Below the pieces are notes generated by a model that saw nothing but the letters and a program-made list of their open reading frames with translations, did not search any database and was not told the DNA's origin. This document shows positions 48,933-57,090 of a stretch of DNA of 64,000 nucleotides, in pieces. Every line of letters begins with the position of its first letter. Within the stretch, counting starts at the first letter, position 1. Source of the stretch: Nocardia brasiliensis IFM 10847 (lineage in GTDB: Bacteria > Actinomycetota > Actinomycetes > Mycobacteriales > Mycobacteriaceae); assembly GCF_000710915.1 (NCBI RefSeq), contig NZ_BAUA01000209.1, forward strand, positions 16,592 to 80,591. Direction: 5' to 3'. Position numbers and translations under genes: made by a program.

Positions 48933-49709
48933 ATGGGAGCCCAGACGGTAGTCGCGGACGTTGCCGATGAGTTGGCACGCCGGGTTGCCGCGGGGGAGTA
49001 TCAGCCGGGGGACCTGATGCCGTCGGTGCGGCAGGTGGCCGAGGAATTCGACATGAACCGGGCCACCGCGCAACTGACGCTGGGGCGGCTGGAGTCGAAT
49101 GGCTTCGTCGAGGCGCGCCGTGGCAAGGGTTTCACCATCCGCGACGTCCGCGAGGCGGGCGGGGTGGATGTGTACCGGCAGCTGTTCCGTTTTTCCGTAG
49201 CCACGCCCGAGGTCGCGAGCGAGATGTTCCGCGACATCGTCGAGGTCGAGCGCGGCATCGTGATGGAGACGTTGCTGGCCTACACCGGCAGCGCCCAGGA
49301 AATCGATCCGGCACTGCTGAAGGCCGAGATCGACAAGCTCGAAACGCTGGCCCGCCAGGACGCGCCGGACCTGCGCGAGATCCTCGCGATCGAGGTCGCC
49401 CTGGTGCGCAGGCTGCTCACCGCGCTCGGCCTGTCCATGCAGCGCGCGATCCTGAACTCGATCGGCGAGATGGTGCTCGAGGTGCCCGAAGCGGTCGAGG
49501 CGTTCTTCGCCGGCGCGCCGGACCTGCACGTGCTGGTCTGGCGGGCGCTCGCGGCGGTGTGGGATTCCGGGTCCGGACCGTCCGACGCGCAGGTCGCGTT
49601 GTTCGAGGATTTGTTCGGGATGTACCACGAGCGGGTGGTGTTGCGGTTCGACGAACTCGTCGGCGTGACCGACGGGCATTCCGGCGCGGACCACGCGGCC
49701 ACCGCCTGA
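48933..49709 (+). CDS. GntR-family transcriptional regulator, proposed regulator of the five-site regulon
   Basis: 258 aa from ATG 48933, with AAGGTG 6 nt upstream. The GntR winged HTH is clear: ELARRVAAGEYQPGDLMPSV, then RQVAEEFDMNRATAQLTLGR and LESNGFVEARRGKGFTIRDV. The C-terminal ~165 residues are all-helical (ASEMFRDIVEVERGIVMETL) and fit an FCD-like effector domain, though metal-binding His/Asp residues are not obvious. The divergent kinase gene and five matching dyads within 5.3 kb make it the likely controller. The effector is unknown; a lipid or quinone-related ligand would fit the targets. Confidence 0.88.
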   Translation: MGAQTVVADVADELARRVAAGEYQPGDLMPSVRQVAEEFDMNRATAQLTLGRLESNGFVEARRGKGFTIRDVREAGGVDVYRQLFRFSVATPEVASEMFRDIVEVERGIVMETLLAYTGSAQEIDPALLKAEIDKLETLARQDAPDLREILAIEVALVRRLLTALGLSMQRAILNSIGEMVLEVPEAVEAFFAGAPDLHVLVWRALAAVWDSGSGPSDAQVALFEDLFGMYHERVVLRFDELVGVTDGHSGADHAATA

Positions 49710-49730
49710 ACAAACCTCGTTTCCGCGTGA

Positions 49731-49759
49731 TTGACCCACTGTCCCAGACAGAATAGGGT
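49731..49759 (+). promoter_or_regulatory. Promoter and regulon operator, site C (ABC1 kinase 2)
   Basis: -35 TTGACC (49731-49736), 17-nt spacer, -10 TAGGGT (49754-49759). The dyad CTGTC-CCA-GACAG (49739-49751) occupies the spacer, the classic position for repression. ABC1 kinase 2 starts at 49788. Confidence 0.7.
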
Positions 49760-49787
49760 GAAGATCACGCAGCGAAGCGAGGTAACC

Positions 49788-51125
49788 ATGGCAGGCAGCA
49801 GGCGTACGGGGTTGGCACGGTCGGCGAAATTGGCCAGGCTGCCCATGAGCATCATGGCCCGCCGGGTCACCGCCACCGGTCGCGCCATGATGACCGGCGC
49901 ATCCCGTGGCGAACTCGACGACGAGCTCATCGACAAGGCCGCCGACCAGGTGTTCGCCGTGCTCGGTGAGCTCAAGGGCGGCGCGATGAAACTCGGTCAG
50001 GCGCTGAGCGTGGCCGAGGCCAGCATCCCGCCCCGCTTCGCCGATCGCTACCGCGAGGCGCTCACCCGGCTGCAATCGCAAGCCCCGCCGATGCCGACGA
50101 CCGCGGTGCACCGCATGCTCGCCGAGCAGCTCGGCACCCGCTGGCGGGAGCGATTCACCAGTTTCGACGACCGGCCGGTCGCGGCCGCCAGCATCGGGCA
50201 GGTCCACCGCGCGGTCTGGCGGGACGGACGCGACGTCGCAGTCAAGGTCCAGTACCCCGGCGCCGACACCGCCTTGCTGTCGGACCTCAAGATGCTTCAG
50301 ATGTTCTCCGGTGCTTTCGGTCTCATGATGCCGGGTGCGGACACCAAAGCGCTGATCGCCGAGTTCATCGACCGCACGGCCGACGAACTCGACTATCGGA
50401 TCGAGGCCGATCATCAGCGCCGCTTCGCCAAGGAGTTCGCCGACGACCCGCACTTCCAGGTGCCGCGGGTGATCGCGAGCGCGCCGAAAGTGCTCGTCTC
50501 GGAATGGCTGCAGGCCACCCCGCTGTCCGCGATCATCGCGAACGGCAGCAAGGCGCAGCGCGATCGCGCGGGCGCACTGCTGGTGGAGTTCTCCCTCTCC
50601 GCGCCGGTGCGGGTCGGCTATCTGCACTGCGATCCCCATCCCGGCAACTTCCAGCTGCTCGACGACGGCCGCCTCGGCGTCATCGACTTCGGCGCGTCCA
50701 TCGCGTTGCCCGCGGGCATTCCCGCGGTGATCGGCGAGCTGGCCCGCTGCGCCGTGCAGCAGGACTACGACCAGCTCGTGCTTGTGCTGCGGGACAATGG
50801 TTTCGTGCGCGCCGGGCACGAGCTAGAGCTCGGCCCGATCGAACGGCTGGTCGCGCCGATCGTCGCGCAGATCAACGGCGAAAGCGTGCACATCAGCCGG
50901 GAACTGTTGCAGGGGCACACCGCGCGCGCCCTCGACCTGAAGAACGTGTCGCTGGTCAACACGCGGGCGGTGAAGGCGCCCACCGAGATTCCCGAACTGG
51001 CCATGCTGGGCCGGGTGTTCGCCGGTGTGGTGGGGGTCTGCGCGCAACTCGATGCCGAGGGGCCGTTCCTGGAGTCGGTCGCGCGTTGGTTGCCCGGTTT
51101 CGCGGCGGACGGTGCGGCGGCCTGA
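49788..51125 (+). CDS. ABC1/UbiB-family atypical kinase (copy 2)
   Basis: 445 aa from ATG 49788. Hallmarks: KxGQ in GGAMKLGQALSV, Ala-rich loop VAAASIGQVHRAV, Lys in VAVKVQYPG, catalytic loop HCDPHPGNFQLL and metal Asp in VIDFGASIAL. It is clearly paralogous to the copy at 47339-48826 but shorter at the N-terminus (LPMSIMARRVTATGRAMMTG). The two copies flank the GntR gene and share the same operator, suggesting duplication with retained co-regulation and perhaps partnership. Confidence 0.9.
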   Translation: MAGSRRTGLARSAKLARLPMSIMARRVTATGRAMMTGASRGELDDELIDKAADQVFAVLGELKGGAMKLGQALSVAEASIPPRFADRYREALTRLQSQAPPMPTTAVHRMLAEQLGTRWRERFTSFDDRPVAAASIGQVHRAVWRDGRDVAVKVQYPGADTALLSDLKMLQMFSGAFGLMMPGADTKALIAEFIDRTADELDYRIEADHQRRFAKEFADDPHFQVPRVIASAPKVLVSEWLQATPLSAIIANGSKAQRDRAGALLVEFSLSAPVRVGYLHCDPHPGNFQLLDDGRLGVIDFGASIALPAGIPAVIGELARCAVQQDYDQLVLVLRDNGFVRAGHELELGPIERLVAPIVAQINGESVHISRELLQGHTARALDLKNVSLVNTRAVKAPTEIPELAMLGRVFAGVVGVCAQLDAEGPFLESVARWLPGFAADGAAA

Positions 51126-51659
51126 CCGGTCCGGGCGTGGTGGGGGTACCCAGTTTTCAGCGCTCGTTGCACGGTCCCCAAACGGTGGGCAGGAATTGTC
51201 TGAGACAATATAGAACCTCGGTTCGGCTCTGCTCGCAGCGAAACGGAGGCGTGCTCCTCCTGCGCGGATGATTCACTGGGCAGTAGACAGAAGTCTCCAT
51301 TGCCCACACCATATTTCGGCCTGCAACCGCTTCCCGCAATCGAGGCGCGTTGCTCGAATAGTTGGTATCGAACGCTTTTCGCGCTGGCAATGACCACTGC
51401 AGGTGGCTGGCGTCGGCGAAGCCGGGACATCCATGACCGTAGTAGCGTGCGGACAGGGTACGGGAGGTGTTGGCACCAAGCAGATCCGACGCTGCTGGGA
51501 CGCCATCGAGTGCGACGTCACTGACGGTCGCCGATAGCATGCTCGCCGACGGTGAAGCGATCATCGGGGGAGAAATTGCGGGATTCATCCAACCCAGACA
51601 GCTGGTCGAGTCGCAGCCGCGATCCACCGCACACGTCACGAGGGCGGTCGGCGGAGTGC
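51126..51659. other. Non-coding or decayed stretch containing operator D
   Basis: 534 bp between ABC1 kinase 2 and the 57-aa gene. It is AT-richer than neighbours from 51270 to 51440. No reading frame here has a credible start, ribosome-binding site or codon usage; the longest frames cross the operator or lack the GC3 pattern. It could be a degraded gene once driven rightward from operator D, or it may encode a small RNA. Confidence 0.45.
51195..51209. promoter_or_regulatory. Regulon operator, site D (no gene assigned)
   Basis: ATTGTC-TGA-GACAAT, a perfect 6-bp-arm dyad. A -10-like TAGAAC starts at 51211, giving the same geometry as the other sites for a rightward transcript, but no downstream gene is recognisable. 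Confidence 0.6.
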
Positions 51660-51833
51660 TCAGCGATTGCCGACGGTGACCGCAGCGAGCACCAGCGCCG
51701 CCACGATCAAGGCCGCGAGTACCGCCAGGATCAACAGGTTTCGGCCGGAAGGCGTGTCCGTGCGGACCAGGTTCGGGCATTCGATCGAGGGGTGTGCCGC
51801 ATCGGCACAGCGACGATTGGCGCACGGGTACAT
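51660..51833 (-). CDS. Small Cys-rich single-pass membrane protein (57 aa)
   Basis: ATG 51833 with GGAGG 6 nt upstream; stop at 51660. The N-terminus carries four Cys in a zinc-finger-like spacing (MYPCANRRCADA, IECPNL plus polar residues; strictly three Cys at 4, 9 and 19). A single strong transmembrane helix follows (NLLILAVLAALIVAALVLAA), and the protein ends TVGNR. It is 19 bp downstream of the SRPBCC gene and so is co-transcribed under operator E. No family recognised. Confidence 0.7.
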   Translation of the reverse strand: MYPCANRRCADAAHPSIECPNLVRTDTPSGRNLLILAVLAALIVAALVLAAVTVGNR

Positions 51834-51852
51834 GCCGAACCTCCGGAAGAAA

Positions 51853-52449
51853 TCAGATCCGAGTGCTTAGCCCACGCAGGCTCCAGCGTGCCACCGGACG
51901 GGCCAGCGGCACGAAGAGTTGCAGCGGTAACAGCGCGCCGAAGCGCGGCCGCACCGCGAGCGTCCACGTGAGAGTCGTGTCACCGGAACCGTTTCCGTGA
52001 AGCTCGTATTCCTCGGTGAGCGACTTCATGACAAACGGTACCGAGGACTTCGTCGCGGTCAACGCGAGCCTATGTCCTTCCTCCCTGGCGATCACCCGCT
52101 CCTCCCCCGCGACCAGCAACCCGTCGAACACCCGCGTGGTGCCGACGGCCCGGTTGTCGTCGCGGTAGCGCATGCCGTTGACCAGCGGCAACCAGGAGAA
52201 CAAGCCGTTGGTGTCGAGCGCCGCCCACACCCGGTCGCGCGGTGCGTCGAAAGTGTGCTCGGCGGTGACGACGAAGGCAGCTTTGTCATCGACGAAGCCG
52301 CGCAACGCCTTTGCGGACACCGGCTCTAGCGGGTTGCCGCCGCCGGCGAGCAGGGCCTTGACCCATCGGCGGGACACGATGAGCGCCACCAGCCCGGCGA
52401 GCGCTGCGACGACGAGCACGAGGGCGACGATGGTGAAAAGCTTTGTCAT
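51853..52449 (-). CDS. SRPBCC-family protein with N-terminal membrane anchor
   Basis: 198 aa from ATG 52449 behind GGGAG. Residues 4-28 are a transmembrane helix (LFTIVALVLVVAALAGLVAL). The rest has the polyketide_cyc2/SRPBCC pattern: HTFDAPRDRVWAALDTNGLF, SWLPLVNGMRYRDDNRAVGT, TRVFDGLLVAGEERVIAREE and the closing TTLTWTLAVRPRFGALLPLQ. The helix-grip cavity binds hydrophobic ligands such as lipids or quinones (cf. COQ10-type proteins). Its promoter contains operator E. The next gene is the 57-aa membrane protein. Confidence 0.82.
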   Translation of the reverse strand: MTKLFTIVALVLVVAALAGLVALIVSRRWVKALLAGGGNPLEPVSAKALRGFVDDKAAFVVTAEHTFDAPRDRVWAALDTNGLFSWLPLVNGMRYRDDNRAVGTTRVFDGLLVAGEERVIAREEGHRLALTATKSSVPFVMKSLTEEYELHGNGSGDTTLTWTLAVRPRFGALLPLQLFVPLARPVARWSLRGLSTRI

Positions 52450-52544
52450 CCGGACACTCCCAGTACTGTGCTGGCGAATACGGCGGGCCGCCAGGCGTAA
52501 ATCCCCTACGCGCTTCGGCAGCGAACGCGTGGCCCAGAGTGTAC

Positions 52545-52559
52545 ACTGTCTCAGACAGT
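52545..52559. promoter_or_regulatory. Regulon operator, site E (SRPBCC promoter)
   Basis: ACTGTC-TCA-GACAGT, perfect 6-bp arms. On the minus strand a -10 TACACT (52543-52538) follows 2 nt after the core dyad, matching the geometry at site C. The rightward DUF5996 gene has its own -10 (TACCGT, 52620-52625), 7 nt before its ATG, so site E most likely serves the SRPBCC operon. Confidence 0.7.
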
Positions 52560-52632
52560 AATAGGTGGCTGTCGGCCCCGGGTTGGGGCAAGACACCCGG
52601 TGCGGTACTCGTACAGGCGTACCGTTTTTCTC

Positions 52633-53604
52633 ATGACCGTCGCATTCGAGCCGCTGCCCGCGATCCCGCTGGAATCCTGGCGGCCGGCCAAAGAGACCCT
52701 GCACCGGTTCGCCCAGGTCGTCGGCAAGGTGGCGCTGGCCGCAGGCATCAGGCGCAACCACTGGTGGCATATGACCTACCGGCTCACCGCACGCGGCTGG
52801 ACCACGGTGCCCCTCGGGTCCGCGCGCTCCGGGCCGGTGTTCACCTGCGCGTTCGACTTCTTCGATCACGTCCTGCGGATCGCGACCGATCAGGGGGTCG
52901 AAGCCGAGATCGACCTGGTCGACCAGTCCGTCGCCACCTTCTACGGCGCGGTGCGCAACGGGCTGCGCGACCTCGATGTGCACCTCACACTGGCGCACCC
53001 CTACCCGTTCGACCTGCCGGACGCGGGACGGCCGTTCGAGGACGACGACGAGCACCGCCACTACGACCCGGACAAGGTGCGGCACGCGTTCCGGGTGCAG
53101 AGTCAGGTGGGCCGGGTGCTCGAGGAGTTCAGCGCCACCTATTCGGGCAAGATCAGCCCGGTCCAGCTGTTCTGGCACACCTTCGACATCGCCGTGCAGC
53201 GGTTCTCGCCGCGCCATGTCGAGCTGCCCGACTCGGTGGATTCGGTGACCCGCGAGGCGTATTCGCGCGAGGTGATCAGTTCCGGGTTCTGGTTCGGTGA
53301 CGACAAGGTGCCCGAGCCGACCTTCTACAGCTACACCGCGCCCGAACCGGCCGGGCTGGCCGAGCGGTCGCTGACCCCGAACGGCGCCCGCTGGGTCGCC
53401 TCGGGCGCCGGCCACTCGGCCTACTACGCCTACGACGAAGCCCGTGCGGCGGCCGATCCGGTCGGCGCCGCGCTCGAGTTCTTCCAGTCCGTCTACGCGA
53501 ACGGGGCGGAGCTGGCCGGGTGGGACACCGACCAGCTCACCTGCTGGGGCGGCATCACCGACCCGGTGCTGCGCGAGAAGGGCTGGCCGGAATGGCCGGA
53601 ATGA
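52633..53604 (+). CDS. DUF5996 family protein
   Basis: 323 aa from ATG 52633. The arrangement TLHRFAQVVGKVALAAGIRR, NHWWHMTYRLTARGWTTVPL, FDFFDHVLRIATDQGVEAEI, FWHTFDIAVQRFSPRHVELP and the late SAYYAYDEARAAADPVGAAL match my recollection of DUF5996, a soluble alpha/beta protein family of unknown function. A TANNNT box 7 nt before the start suggests a leaderless mRNA. Not clearly part of the GntR regulon. Confidence 0.8.
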   Translation: MTVAFEPLPAIPLESWRPAKETLHRFAQVVGKVALAAGIRRNHWWHMTYRLTARGWTTVPLGSARSGPVFTCAFDFFDHVLRIATDQGVEAEIDLVDQSVATFYGAVRNGLRDLDVHLTLAHPYPFDLPDAGRPFEDDDEHRHYDPDKVRHAFRVQSQVGRVLEEFSATYSGKISPVQLFWHTFDIAVQRFSPRHVELPDSVDSVTREAYSREVISSGFWFGDDKVPEPTFYSYTAPEPAGLAERSLTPNGARWVASGAGHSAYYAYDEARAAADPVGAALEFFQSVYANGAELAGWDTDQLTCWGGITDPVLREKGWPEWPE

Positions 53605-54723
53605 TCAGCCGTTGAGTTTGCTGAGGCGATCGCACGCCTCGACGTACTCCTCGATCAGCCGGCCGACCACGTCGGCGGAGCGTTCGACCCGCTGCATCAT
53701 GCCGACCACCTGGCCGACCGGATTGAAGTTCACATCCTTCGCCGCCTCGGGGTACCGGTGCCCGCGCTTGACGCCGTCCAGCGCCACCATCATCTGCAAC
53801 GGCATGGGCAGCGGGTCGGGCGTGTCGGCCTGCTCCCAGGCGTCGGTCCAGTCGTTGCGCAGCATGCGGCACGGCTTGCCGGTCCACGACCGGGAACGCA
53901 CGGTGTCGTGGCTGGTGGCCTCGATATAGGTCTGCATCTGCGCGGGCGGCACATTGGCCTCCTCGACGGTGAGCCAGAGCGATCCGGTCCACGCGCCCTG
54001 CGCGCCCATCGCCAGCGCCGCCGCGACCTGGCGGCCGTTGCCGATGCCGCCCGCGGCCAGCACCGGCAGATCGCCGACGGCGTCGATCACCTGCGGCCAC
54101 AACACCAGTGACGAGATCTCGCCGCAGTGCCCGCCGCCCTCGGTGCCCTGGCAGACCACGAAGTCCAGGCCCGCGTTCTTGTGGTTGAGCGCGTGCTTCA
54201 CTGAGCCGCAAAGCGCCCCGATGAGCCTGCCCGAATCCTGCACCTGCTTGATCACGTCGTCGGGTGGTGTGCCGAGGGCGTTGGCGACCAGCTTGGCCTT
54301 CGGATGCCGCAGGATCACCTCCACCTGCGGGGCGGCGGTGGTCGCCGTCCAGCCGAGCAACTGGTTGTGCCGTTCGCCGTCGGGCAACTGCGGGACGCCG
54401 TGGTCGGCCAGGATCTTCTCGGCGAAGTCGCGATGACCGTGCGGCACCAGCTCCGCGAGCTTGGCCTCGAGTTCCTCGGGAGTGAGGCCGTCGATGCCCT
54501 TGCCCTCGTACTTGCTCGGGATGACCAGGTCGACGCCGTACACACCGTGCACGTGCTCGTCGAGCCAGGCCAGCTCGACCTCGAGTTCCTCGGCGGTGAA
54601 GCCGACCGCACCGAGCACGCCGAGCCCGCCGGCATTGCTGACCGCGGCCGCCACGTCGCGGCAGTGGGTGAACGCGAAGATCGGGAATTCGATCCCGAGC
54701 CGCTCGCAGATTTCGGTACGCAT
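53605..54723 (-). CDS. Nitronate monooxygenase-like FMN protein behind KstR-like sites
   Basis: 372 aa from ATG 54723. The 2-nitropropane-dioxygenase fold is evident: EFPIFAFTHCRDVAAAVSNA, GGLGVLGAVGFTAEELEVEL, VVCQGTEGGGHCGEISSLVL (family His in GGGHCGE), VLAAGGIGNGRQVAAALAMG and AQGAWTGSLWLT. The long C-terminal part (RSRSWTGKPCRMLRNDWTDA) matches the larger mycobacterial members. Two dyads of the KstR type lie upstream (54777-54790, 54914-54927), linking it to steroid or lipid catabolism. Related flavoproteins in steroid-ring degradation act as enoyl reductases (IpdC); identity with these is not claimed. Confidence 0.85.
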   Translation of the reverse strand: MRTEICERLGIEFPIFAFTHCRDVAAAVSNAGGLGVLGAVGFTAEELEVELAWLDEHVHGVYGVDLVIPSKYEGKGIDGLTPEELEAKLAELVPHGHRDFAEKILADHGVPQLPDGERHNQLLGWTATTAAPQVEVILRHPKAKLVANALGTPPDDVIKQVQDSGRLIGALCGSVKHALNHKNAGLDFVVCQGTEGGGHCGEISSLVLWPQVIDAVGDLPVLAAGGIGNGRQVAAALAMGAQGAWTGSLWLTVEEANVPPAQMQTYIEATSHDTVRSRSWTGKPCRMLRNDWTDAWEQADTPDPLPMPLQMMVALDGVKRGHRYPEAAKDVNFNPVGQVVGMMQRVERSADVVGRLIEEYVEACDRLSKLNG

Positions 54724-54776
54724 GGCGTGCTGGTCTCCCTCGCCGCGGCGTCGCGACGAACGACGCGCAGCTGTCC

Positions 54777-54790
54777 TAGAACGAGTTACA
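54777..54790. promoter_or_regulatory. KstR-like operator 1
   Basis: TAGAACGAGTTACA fits the published KstR consensus TnnAACnnGTTnnA at every fixed position. It is 54 bp upstream of the nitronate monooxygenase-like gene, within its expected promoter. Confidence 0.55.
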
Positions 54791-54913
54791 TGATTGTCCG
54801 CAGTGGGTGCCGGTCCGTCGCCGGCCTCCGACTCGTCGATTCGGCCGCGAGCCGCAGATATCGCCATGACGCGGCCGCGGCTTCCTCGACGGGTCGGTGC
54901 ACCATCGTTCGAC

Positions 54914-54927
54914 AGTAACACGTTCTA
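54914..54927. promoter_or_regulatory. KstR-like operator 2
   Basis: AGTAACACGTTCTA differs from TnnAACnnGTTnnA only at the first base and is more palindromic in the centre. It lies 137 bp upstream of site 1, between the WS/DGAT stop and the nitronate monooxygenase-like gene. Confidence 0.45.
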
Positions 54928-54948
54928 GTTTTGCTCGGAATGGGTCTT

Positions 54949-56304
54949 TCAGACGGCGGCTTCCTCCAACTCGGTCAGCGCGTGCTCCAGGTGGTCGAGC
55001 AGGCGCGGGAGTTCCGGCACGGTGCGGCGGCAGCCGACCACGCCGAAGTCGAGGTGGTCCGCGGTGGTCGTCAGGGTGAGGTTCACGGCTTGGCCGTCGA
55101 ACGGAATCGACATCGGATAGGTCGCGTCCAGGCGCGCACCGTTCCAGTACATCGGTTCCCGCTGGCCGGGCACATTCGAAATCACGATGTTGAAGGCGGG
55201 CGTGGTCAGCGGAATGAGTCCGGGCAGCAGGCTGAGCGCGAGCGGGCTGAGCATCAGCGCGGACAGTGCCATGGACTGCGTGCTGGACAGCGAACTGTAG
55301 ACGTCCTTGCTCTTGCGCATGGATTCGCTCACCACGCGCAGCCGCTCCAGTGGGTCGGCGATATCGGTGGCGAGGTTGCACAGTACGGCGCCGACCTTCA
55401 CACCGTTGGTCTCGGTGTCGTCGGCCGAGCGCAGCGACATCGGCACCATCGCGATCAACGGCTTGTCCGGCAACGCATCCCGCTCGGCGAGATAGGACCG
55501 CAGCGCGCCGGACGACATGGTCAGCACCACGTCGTTGACGGTCGACCCGGTCGCCTTCTTCACCTGCCTGATCCGTTCCAGCGGCACCGACCGCACCGCG
55601 GTGCGGCGGGCGCCGCCGATCGGCACGTTGAACATCGTGCGGGGCGCCTCGAACGGCAGCGTCAGCTGCTGCTGCACCAGGGCCTGGCGTGCGGCCCGCA
55701 GCATGGCGGCGCCGGAGCCCGCGGCGGACAACAGGTTTCGGGCCGCGCCGCGCAGTCCGCCGGCTTCGCCGCTGCTCTCCCGCCGCGGCCGTTTCGGCAG
55801 ATTCCACGGCACCCGCGGCTGTGCGTCGGCCGGGTCGCCGGTCAGCGTGCGCTGCAGGACGCGCTGCGCGGAGACGCCATCGATCAAGGCATGGTGCATC
55901 TTCGAGTACACCGCGAAGCGGCCGTCCGCGAGACCCTCGATCAGGTAGATCTCCCACAGCGGGCGATGCCGGTCGAGCAGTGTGCTGTGCAGTCCGGATG
56001 CGAGCTCGACCAGTTGGTCGATCCGGCCCGGGCTGGGTAGCGCGAGCCTGCGCAGGTGGTATCCCAGTTCCACGTCCTCGGCCCGGCTCCAGGCCATTTG
56101 CGGGGCGCCGAACAGGGTGGCCGGGTGTTTGCGGAAGGTCGAGTCGATCTCCTTGGCCGCCAACAGCTTTTCGTGGGTGAGCCGGGCGAAATCAGGTCCG
56201 GCGTCCTCGGGCGCTTCGAAGAGCTGCAGCGAACCGACGTGCATCGGGTGTTCCCGCGATTCGGCGAGCAAGAAGACGGCATCGACCGGTGCGATGAGTT
56301 CCAT
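54949..56304 (-). CDS. WS/DGAT: wax ester synthase/diacylglycerol acyltransferase
   Basis: 451 aa from ATG 56304. Active-site motif HHxxxDG at 137-143 (MHHALIDG), preceded by LDRHRPLWEIYLIEGL. Conserved later motifs include ATGSTVNDVVLTMSSGALRS (the 'ND' motif), PLIAMVPMSLR and FNIVISNVPGQREPMYWNGA. Normal length for the mycobacterial/Nocardia Tgs family. It esterifies acyl-CoA to diacylglycerol or fatty alcohol, producing storage lipid at the membrane. Monocistronic. Confidence 0.92.
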   Translation of the reverse strand: MELIAPVDAVFLLAESREHPMHVGSLQLFEAPEDAGPDFARLTHEKLLAAKEIDSTFRKHPATLFGAPQMAWSRAEDVELGYHLRRLALPSPGRIDQLVELASGLHSTLLDRHRPLWEIYLIEGLADGRFAVYSKMHHALIDGVSAQRVLQRTLTGDPADAQPRVPWNLPKRPRRESSGEAGGLRGAARNLLSAAGSGAAMLRAARQALVQQQLTLPFEAPRTMFNVPIGGARRTAVRSVPLERIRQVKKATGSTVNDVVLTMSSGALRSYLAERDALPDKPLIAMVPMSLRSADDTETNGVKVGAVLCNLATDIADPLERLRVVSESMRKSKDVYSSLSSTQSMALSALMLSPLALSLLPGLIPLTTPAFNIVISNVPGQREPMYWNGARLDATYPMSIPFDGQAVNLTLTTTADHLDFGVVGCRRTVPELPRLLDHLEHALTELEEAAV

Positions 56305-56433
56305 GGTTGGTCGCCCCCTGACGACAGTGGTGTGGGTTGCAATCGAATCGACCACATTGTCGGGTGGGCCACGCGCAGCCATGAATCCTGCGCGACATCA
56401 CCAAAATACCTGGTCCGGCTGATGCCTGCGCGG

Positions 56434-57090
56434 CTATTGACGAAGCTTTACCGCCAGCAGGCAACCCTCCGGGAAGCGTTCGTCCGGATCCGGCTGCCGG
56501 ATCAGCCGAGCGCGGACTTCGAATCCGGCGTCGCCCAGCAACTCGGCCATCCGCTCGGGCGACCAGCGGTAGGCGGGAGCCACTTTATGGTCGAACGCTG
56601 TCACCGCATCGGTTCCGTCGAACGCCTGGAAAGCCAACAGCGCGTGTCCTTCTGGTTCGAGTACCCGATAGAACTCGTCCAACACTCCCGGCACGCGTTC
56701 GGGTGGCAAGTGGATGAGCGAATACCAGGCGAGGATGCCGCCGAGGGAGTTGTCGGCGAGCGCCAACCGCTCCATCGAACCCACCTCGAAGGGCAGTCGC
56801 GGGTATTGCCGCCGGGCGATGCGGATCATCTCCGGCGACAGGTCGATGCCGCGGACGTCGACGCCGAGGGCGGCTAGGTGCGCCGTCAATCGCCCTGGCC
56901 CACAACCGATATCGGCGACCGGGCCGCGGACGAGTTCGGCGAAGACGCCCAGTATCGCGCGATCGAACGGTTTGCCCGCGAGATGGTTCCTGGCGAATTC
57001 GGTGTAGAGCTCGGCCATCTCGTCATAGGACGCGCGGGTGACGGCTACATCGGGTGCGTTCGGATGATCAACCACCGCATCATCATTCAC
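56434..57090 (-). CDS. Class I SAM-dependent methyltransferase
   Basis: 218 aa from a GTG at 57090 that overlaps the transporter stop (GTGA). Motif I VADIGCGPGRLTAHLAALGV, motif II DVRGIDLSPEMIRIARRQYP, then LADNSLGGILAWYSLIHLPP (motif IV region) and LLAFQAFDG. Methyltransf_25-type. The N-terminus (YDEMAELYTEFARNHLAGKP) is common to small-molecule methyltransferases. Target unknown; it is made with the EamA transporter, perhaps modifying an exported or imported metabolite. Confidence 0.88.
   Translation of the reverse strand: MNDDAVVDHPNAPDVAVTRASYDEMAELYTEFARNHLAGKPFDRAILGVFAELVRGPVADIGCGPGRLTAHLAALGVDVRGIDLSPEMIRIARRQYPRLPFEVGSMERLALADNSLGGILAWYSLIHLPPERVPGVLDEFYRVLEPEGHALLAFQAFDGTDAVTAFDHKVAPAYRWSPERMAELLGDAGFEVRARLIRQPDPDERFPEGCLLAVKLRQ

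Noticed and set aside
48933..49709. GntR gene considered a simple regulator of beta-oxidation (FadR-like)
   Set aside because: Neighbours and operator-linked genes are UbiB kinases, SRPBCC and membrane proteins; no fad genes carry the dyad in this window.
51157..51825. 222-codon minus-strand frame covering operator D
   Set aside because: Poor codon usage, no ribosome-binding site, runs through the dyad and into the promoter of kinase 2; the short gene at 51660-51833 in another frame is better supported.
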